From: Homarus americanus
Lineage: Eukaryota; Arthropoda; Malacostraca; Decapoda; Nephropidae
Length of the DNA: 64,000 nt
Assembly: GCF_018991925.1 (NCBI RefSeq)
Contig: NW_024732415.1
Span: forward strand, 4,167,061 to 4,231,060
Reading direction: 5' to 3'
The position numbers were made by a program, and so were the translations under genes. How positions within the stretch are numbered: position 1 is the stretch's first letter; every line of letters starts with the position of its first letter. The notes beneath the pieces were generated by a model. That model had not been told where the DNA came from, did not search any database, and saw only the letters and a program-made list of their open reading frames with translations. Below are positions 59,138 through 64,000 of the stretch, in pieces.

Positions 59138-59900
59138 ATCATTTACAGTGGTCAAATGTCATGGGAGACTGAATGGTGGAGAAGTGATGCATTAACTTGG
59201 GAATGTCGGCCTCTATAATGCTCGAAGGGCAAATAGGCTTACCAGCGACTAATGGATTACAACAGATGTAATAATAAAAACAAATAATAACAACAATAAT
59301 AATAATATCGAGAACTACGGTAAACATTGTTTCAAGAAAGTGAATCAAAACTTAAAGATTCAGTTTGTTTTCTGCTTAAGCTACTAAACGAAATGACTAC
59401 GTACAGCATTTCTAACTATTATATCATCCCTTTCCTTCTATACTTCATCAATCTGTCTTTTATTTCTCTTCTTTAAGGTCTCTCTACCTTTTGATCTATT
59501 CCTAACAAATGCAGAAGAGGTTTGAAGTTACCCGACGGATAGATAAGAGATTTGTTTATGCAATATAAGAGAATTACCTCTTTATGAGACAGGTTAGATT
59601 ACAGTAACCTCATCAGAAATTGGTCCTTAACACATCTCCCCCTTGACCATCAACACTGAACACACTAACCTATTCAGAAGGCACTGGACAGCCACTTTCC
59701 CTCTATTTGCCATTTATATCAAACCTTCCCTTCTACTACACACCTGAACTACCGCACCTTCCCCATGTGGGTCATCTCTGGATAAACTATCACCTTCTGT
59801 GGACATTCTGGAACTTAAGGCTTTTCCCCTTGACGGTCATCTTTTAATATAATACCCATTGAAGTAGAATCTCGAACTCATATCAGTTTCCCTCCGGCAG
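59138..59900. other. 3' end of the large intron
   Basis: AT-rich, with AAT words near 59280-59310 and the branch/pyrimidine region before the acceptor at 59899-59900. No repeat family recognised. Confidence 0.4.
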
Positions 59901-60048
59901 GTGTGGTTCCAGAATCGCAGAGCCAAGTTCCGGCGCAACGAGCGGAGCGTTCTGGCGCAGCGCAGCTCCTTCCGTCCTACCGACACCACGCCCTCCGCTC
60001 CCTCCTCCACAGGCCCTGTCGAGCAGCCCCTCGCTCCCCGGCCCTCAG
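59901..60048 (+). CDS. Prrx: Prrx-family homeobox gene, coding exon with the end of the homeodomain
   Basis: The exon opens in frame with VWFQNRRAKFRRNER, completing recognition helix 3 of the homeodomain. Gln at homeodomain position 50 and Asn at 51 are present, as in Q50 paired-like factors. Phe56-Arg-Arg-Asn-Glu, followed by Arg, is characteristic of PRRX proteins rather than the Trp56 class (ARX, OTP, DRGX). The rest is a Ser/Thr/Pro-rich linker (SVLAQRSSFRP, then a proline-rich run). The acceptor is CTCCGGCAG and the donor is TCAG|GTGAGT. It holds 49 codons plus one base that carries into the next exon. It lies about 32.6 kb downstream of the preceding homeobox exon. Confidence 0.96.
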
Positions 60049-61805
60049 GTGAGTCGCCCTGCTCCTTAGTGACCAATAATCCCAAAGACCTCATCCTTCA
60101 AACGACTACTGTACATCTCAAAGCACCTTCAGGGCCCCAGGACACACTAGGGTAAATCATTTCCATTACCGGTAATCTCAGAATGGGATTCATTATCAGC
60201 TTTAGTTTAAGCATAATAAATCTAGTCCCTCAAATACGGTTAACTCCAAATCAATAATGAAGTCGCGCCCTGTGTGACGGGATGAGCCAGCATGGGCGGG
60301 AAAGACGAGCCAGGTAGGACGGGGTTCATGTCCTGGTGATGGTGTACAGATCACCCGGGAGTTAAGTGACTCTGGATGAATGGTCAGGAAGAGTTTAGGT
60401 ACATCAACCAACTTAGTCGCATCACACACTCAACACTGTAGCTTCAGGTGGTAAGAGGATAACCCATCGACTTATAAACAACAGTTCCACAAAACAATTT
60501 TGCTGTGTTCTTTCGTAAATCAATTGTGTTTGAATGTTTAATGATTTACTCTATTTCCCGATTGAATAATTCCGTAGCTTTCTTTCTTTTAAAAATGGTT
60601 AAAAAGATGCATGTATGTCTGGACAGAAAAGCGAGACTGACCAATTCAGTTGTTGCTTGTGTCAGACGCTGATGAACAACTGACATCGCCACCAACAACT
60701 TTATAAAACAGTCAATAATGGATATATTGCACATGTAGAACTGTAAACATTTCCCTTCTACAAGATACCAAGATCTTACCATTACCTTTACAGATAAGGT
60801 GACTCGAGCAATGTAAAATATGTTATAAACAGCACCTTAATTAAGTACTGTATAATGAAAGGTGTCAGACTCTTGTATAATAAAATGTAAGGCGCACCCA
60901 CCGAAACAATGAAGTGTCCAAAACACCGATTGTAAACCAAGCGGCAAATCATAACAATTGAGCCTAAATTAATTACGAAATGCATGTACTGTACTTCAGC
61001 AGAACCTGGGCTGTCTGAGTGGTTTTATGCAAGATATTATTAAAGATTTCTGTTCAAATATGAAAATCAATATTCACCATCATTATCTCTCATTATCTCA
61101 GAATGGGAAGCTAATTTTATGAGTAAAGTCGCAATTAATAGTCAACGATGCGTATTGTGAGCTGCTCCAATTAATGTAAAGCTCTCAGGTGCAGCGAAAA
61201 CCCTTAACTTTAAAACATAGATGTTTAAATTTTCAGGAGTGAATATTAATTTTAATGGTTACATCAACGACAGTCTCATGGCACAAACTAGAACGACGCA
61301 GAGGATCGGTGTGAAACGAAAGATTATTGGTTCTAGAAGTACACCAGAAGAACAAGGATTGTTTCCTTCAGAAGACCGACAATAAAACTGAATTGTTTAA
61401 CTTAAGATTCAATTTTTAGCCTGGCAGTCGACCGTTTTGAAATAGGGAAATCGTCTAACAGTGCCGGAAGCCAAATCGGGAACTGGGAGTTAGTAAATAA
61501 GCTTCAAACACACGAAAACGTTTCATCACAAAATGGAGATATTGAAGCCCATTTGAAAATACTGTAGTCATCTTGATAAGTGAAAAACTGCGATGTGTGA
61601 TCTGCTCCTACAGTACAGTACAGTACCACCATCAGGACTACTGTGCTCAAACGCAGCTCCCCTAGTTTCAGGATTACTATTACCAATTACGGATACTGAT
61701 CTTAACAATCGTACAACATTGCCACTACTACTTCTGGTACTACAGGTACTATTACTACAACTACTAGGTTTACTGCTGCTGCTACCACTACAGTTGCGAT
61801 GGTGG

Positions 61806-61889
<84 letters not shown>

Positions 61890-61935
61890 AGTAGTTGTCT
61901 TTGGTTCCATGTCAACAAGATAACTACACTTGCAG
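60049..61935 (+). other. Intron of 1887 bases in the Prrx-family gene
   Basis: It runs from GTGAGT to CTTGCAG. The sequence is mostly AT-rich and unique, with an (AAT)n tract near the 3' end. No other feature is evident. Confidence 0.85.
61808..61890. repeat. (AAT)n microsatellite
   Basis: About 27 uninterrupted units, 46 bases before the acceptor of the third recognised exon. The preceding 61700-61800 is CTACTAC/CTGCTG-rich. Confidence 0.96.
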
Positions 61936-62109
61936 GGAGTGGCAGTATGGTCATGTGTGATTACAGCGGCTACGGCAGCGTGGGTGTAGGCGTAGGCGTG
62001 GCGGCGTGGAAGGGCTCTAGCGGGGGAGTGGGAAGTGCTACACCCCCCTACCTATCTCACTTCACACCCACCAGCTCCCCGACCCCTATGTGTACCTCCC
62101 TACCTCCAG
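61936..62109 (+). CDS. Prrx: Prrx-family homeobox gene, Gly/Ser/Pro-rich linker exon
   Basis: This exon is placed by phase: the single G left from the previous exon plus GG gives Gly, then SGSMVMCDYSGYG, and the frame stays open to the donor. The protein is low in complexity (GVGVGVAAW, then TPPYLSHFTPTSSPTP). PRRX proteins have a comparable weakly conserved Ser/Pro/Tyr region between the homeodomain and the OAR motif. The acceptor is CTACACTTGCAG, just downstream of a long (AAT)n tract, and the donor is CCAG|GTATGT. It again leaves one base for the next exon. Support is splice-site quality, matching phase and open frame rather than strong domain similarity. Confidence 0.85.
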
Positions 62110-62859
62110 GTATGTTCGTTTATACACACAGCTTTGATAAAATAAAGTTGTTTTATCCTTAGAAAAAAAATGTTCTAACACGTTTCCGTCTAACTTAATT
62201 TAACATTACCTGATTCTATTTGATCTAACCCAATTTCATATAGCATATCTTATTTAATCTACTGTACTTCATCTATCCACAGTACCCTATTCTAAGTTAA
62301 CCCATCACACACACACACACACGAATACATATCAGTGTTGTTAAATCATATCGTCTTATCTGTTCCACAATCTGTAAAAAGGTATTTTTGTATCATCAAA
62401 TTTGTATAAAATATATTACAGGGTATACAGTATTTAGTTTCATTTATTAAAACCAATACATTACTTTATCGTTATTCTATGACCCTCGTCAAAGTGAATG
62501 AGATAACTATTTCACTTTTTATTCCTGACAACCTAAACCAGACGTAAAGTAATTAAAATAGAGGATCAAACAATCTATGACAGCTCTAGGCATAGAAAAT
62601 CTGACAGATTCACTCTTTAACACACTAGGGTCTTTTATAATTTTCTTTCTATCTTCATCATATTCCATAAAAATCATGGAGATGTTACTCAACAACGGGT
62701 TAGGGACCTCAGGGGAAATCTTTTATATTTCATAAAGCACCAGTGAAGGGTTTAGGGTATACGATAACTTATTGACCAGGAAGCGATGATACACTTATAA
62801 TCAATTCTAGATGATTCTTATTACACGTATAAACACTAATAATCTTCCCTCTCCCACAG
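62110..62859 (+). other. Intron of 750 bases in the Prrx-family gene
   Basis: It runs from GTATGT to CTCCCACAG. It is AT-rich, with a short (CA)n at about 62307-62322 and nothing else notable. Confidence 0.85.
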
Positions 62860-62990
62860 GACTGGGCGGGACGTACGGCGGAGGTGTAGGTGGGACGGGC
62901 CAGATGAGCGCCGGGGCCTACATGGGGTCATCCTTGGCCAGCCTTCGTCTGCGTGCCCACGAGTATTCCCTCCACCAAGGGCAAGTGTGA
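62860..62990 (+). CDS. Prrx: Prrx-family homeobox gene, terminal coding exon with OAR motif and stop
   Basis: In the phase set by the preceding exon this reads a Gly-rich stretch (GLGGTYGGGVGG), then SSLASLRLRAHEYSLHQ and a TGA stop at 62988-62990. The LASLRLRAHEYSL segment matches the OAR (aristaless/otp/rax) motif found near the C terminus of PRRX, ALX, ARX and related proteins, where it modulates transactivation. The OAR motif ends 5 residues before the stop, close to the PRRX1a arrangement. The acceptor is CCTCTCCCACAG. Homeodomain and OAR in one phase-consistent gene make the family call firm. An unusually long open frame continues past the stop (see the 3' UTR entry). Confidence 0.95.
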
Positions 62991-63786
62991 GGAGCACCCA
63001 AGTTCCCCAACACACGCCTCACACACCTGCTGCCAATATGCTCACCTAACGTGCACTGGCATGCCTCTTGTTGCCAGAAATTGAGGCCATGTATTGTCCT
63101 CGTGCTACTAATTGCAGGTGTAATGAAAAGTTCCTCTGAGCTCCCTACACCAGAGGGAGAGGTAACAAGAGGAGCCGAGAGGTTTTGTACACCTGCTGAC
63201 AGGCACTCTGCCAGCGAGACATCTGTGATCTTGCTGTCCTCCCTGCAACATCAAAACCAGGGAGGACAGAGTAAATGACTAACCCGTCCTTAACTGCAGC
63301 ACAAGAGAGGGCTGCAGCACCTTCACATATCCTTCAACAGCAGTACAGCACTACGATGGACAAAGTACCACCCTATTTGTCTTTCCCCACTTGCGGAATC
63401 ACCACAGCTTCACTTTTCCCCTTCACTCCAGTAGCATCACCACGGCAACATATAATACCCAAATATAGCCTTACTGTCATCACCAGGAACATTACCACCA
63501 CAGCAACTCCTAGAGGACATACAGATATGGACTACACGCTTCTACAATCTTCTATTCTGAACCTTTCTCGTCCATCCAGTGACATAAGATTTCCTGTTTT
63601 CATAAACCAATTAGAAAATACACCAACAGAACTGGCATCAACAATTGAATACCTTCGTCCTATATCCACCATTTAACAGTCATTGTGCTCGTAATGCTCA
63701 GATTGAAAAGTGAACTTTACCAAAGATATGCTTTGCTCCAAATCGGTAGTCAAGTGTTTAAATAATAAACTTATCAAAAAATGAAT
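62991..63786 (+). other. 3' UTR of the Prrx-family gene, with long open frames
   Basis: The stretch from the TGA to about 17 bases past an AATAAA (63764-63769) is the likely 3' UTR. A GT-rich segment just after it (TATTTGTTGTGCCGTG) fits a downstream cleavage element. The frame of the homeobox protein is open for 95 more codons after the TGA, to a stop at 63276-63278. A second frame begins at an ATG at 63275, overlapping that stop as ATGA, and runs 133 codons to 63676. Its Ser/Thr/Pro-rich product has no domain I recognise. Whether either is translated is unknown; by default this is untranslated sequence. Confidence 0.7.
63764..63769 (+). terminator. Polyadenylation signal AATAAA
   Basis: A canonical hexamer lies about 775 bases after the stop codon, with a GT-rich tract downstream. 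It is the first convincing signal after the OAR exon. Confidence 0.7.
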
Positions 63787-64000
63787 TAAGACTGAACTAT
63801 TTGTTGTGCCGTGGCTGAAGGACGAAAATACAGGAGGACAAGATACAAGACAGTAAAGGCAGGAAATGCGGACCCTAATGGCAAGTGACGATCCTTGATG
63901 GATGACACCTGGGGTAGGAGGTATGATCCCTTGGGCTGGAAATGATGCATAACACCGAGTGCAAGAGGTTTGATACTAACTACAAGGATGGATGGCGTCA
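63787..64000. other. Downstream of the homeobox gene
   Basis: Short flanking sequence after the presumed cleavage site. Nothing recognised. Confidence 0.4.

Larger units (their letters stand above)
27328..59900 (+). other. Intron of about 32.6 kb that splits the homeodomain
   Basis: It is bounded by GTGAGA and CCTCCGGCAG. Its content is given in separate entries: transposon remnants, minisatellites, SINE and foldback copies, and several non-repetitive patches that may be regulatory. No convincing nested gene was found on either strand. Confidence 0.9.

Noticed and set aside
61568..61954. Minus-strand poly-Tyr frame
   Set aside because: It is the (AAT)n microsatellite read in reverse, and it lies opposite a real exon.

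Overview
This is eukaryotic DNA, most likely from a decapod or related malacostracan crustacean. That assignment is an inference from three things: an arthropod-type homeobox gene with a very large intron, an extreme density of dinucleotide repeats and minisatellites, and short TTAGG runs (the arthropod telomere unit) inside dispersed repeats. There are no operons, no bacterial genes and no CRISPR array. Most long open frames are repeat-derived.

One protein-coding gene is clearly supported, on the + strand and incomplete at its 5' end. It is a paired-related homeobox gene of the PRRX1/PRRX2 family. Four coding exons can be placed with consensus splice sites: 27161-27327 (homeodomain residues 1-46), 59901-60048 (residues 47-60 plus linker), 61936-62109 (Gly/Ser/Pro-rich linker) and 62860-62990 (C-terminal OAR motif and stop). 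Splice phases agree at all three internal junctions and give 205 residues plus a split first codon. The 3' UTR runs to an AATAAA at 63764-63769. The first coding exon or exons (roughly 80-100 residues in PRRX proteins) were not found and may lie upstream of the window.

Layout: 1-27160 is upstream or intronic DNA. It is packed with minisatellites (2800-5019, 7351-7652, 10505-11072, 11418-12612, 18415-19000, 22412-22709) and holds a LINE remnant (19335-20252), SINE copies and foldback elements. The homeodomain is then split by an intron of about 32.6 kb (27328-59900). That intron contains a Tigger/pogo DNA transposon joined to an inverted partial copy (31082-32203), an exact 241-bp duplication (32872-33381), many minisatellites, a near-perfect 88-nt hairpin (54433-54520), a CR1-like LINE 3' end (58612-59137), and several complex, non-repetitive GC-balanced patches that are candidate enhancers (40360-40565, 50300-50470, 51955-52110, 57010-57200). 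The last 4 kb hold the remaining exons and the 3' UTR.

Two foldback (MITE-like) families and one tRNA-derived SINE family recur within the window and could be defined by comparing copies here. The other point of most interest is the 3' end of the gene. Past the OAR stop the same frame stays open for 95 codons, and it then overlaps a 133-codon frame.
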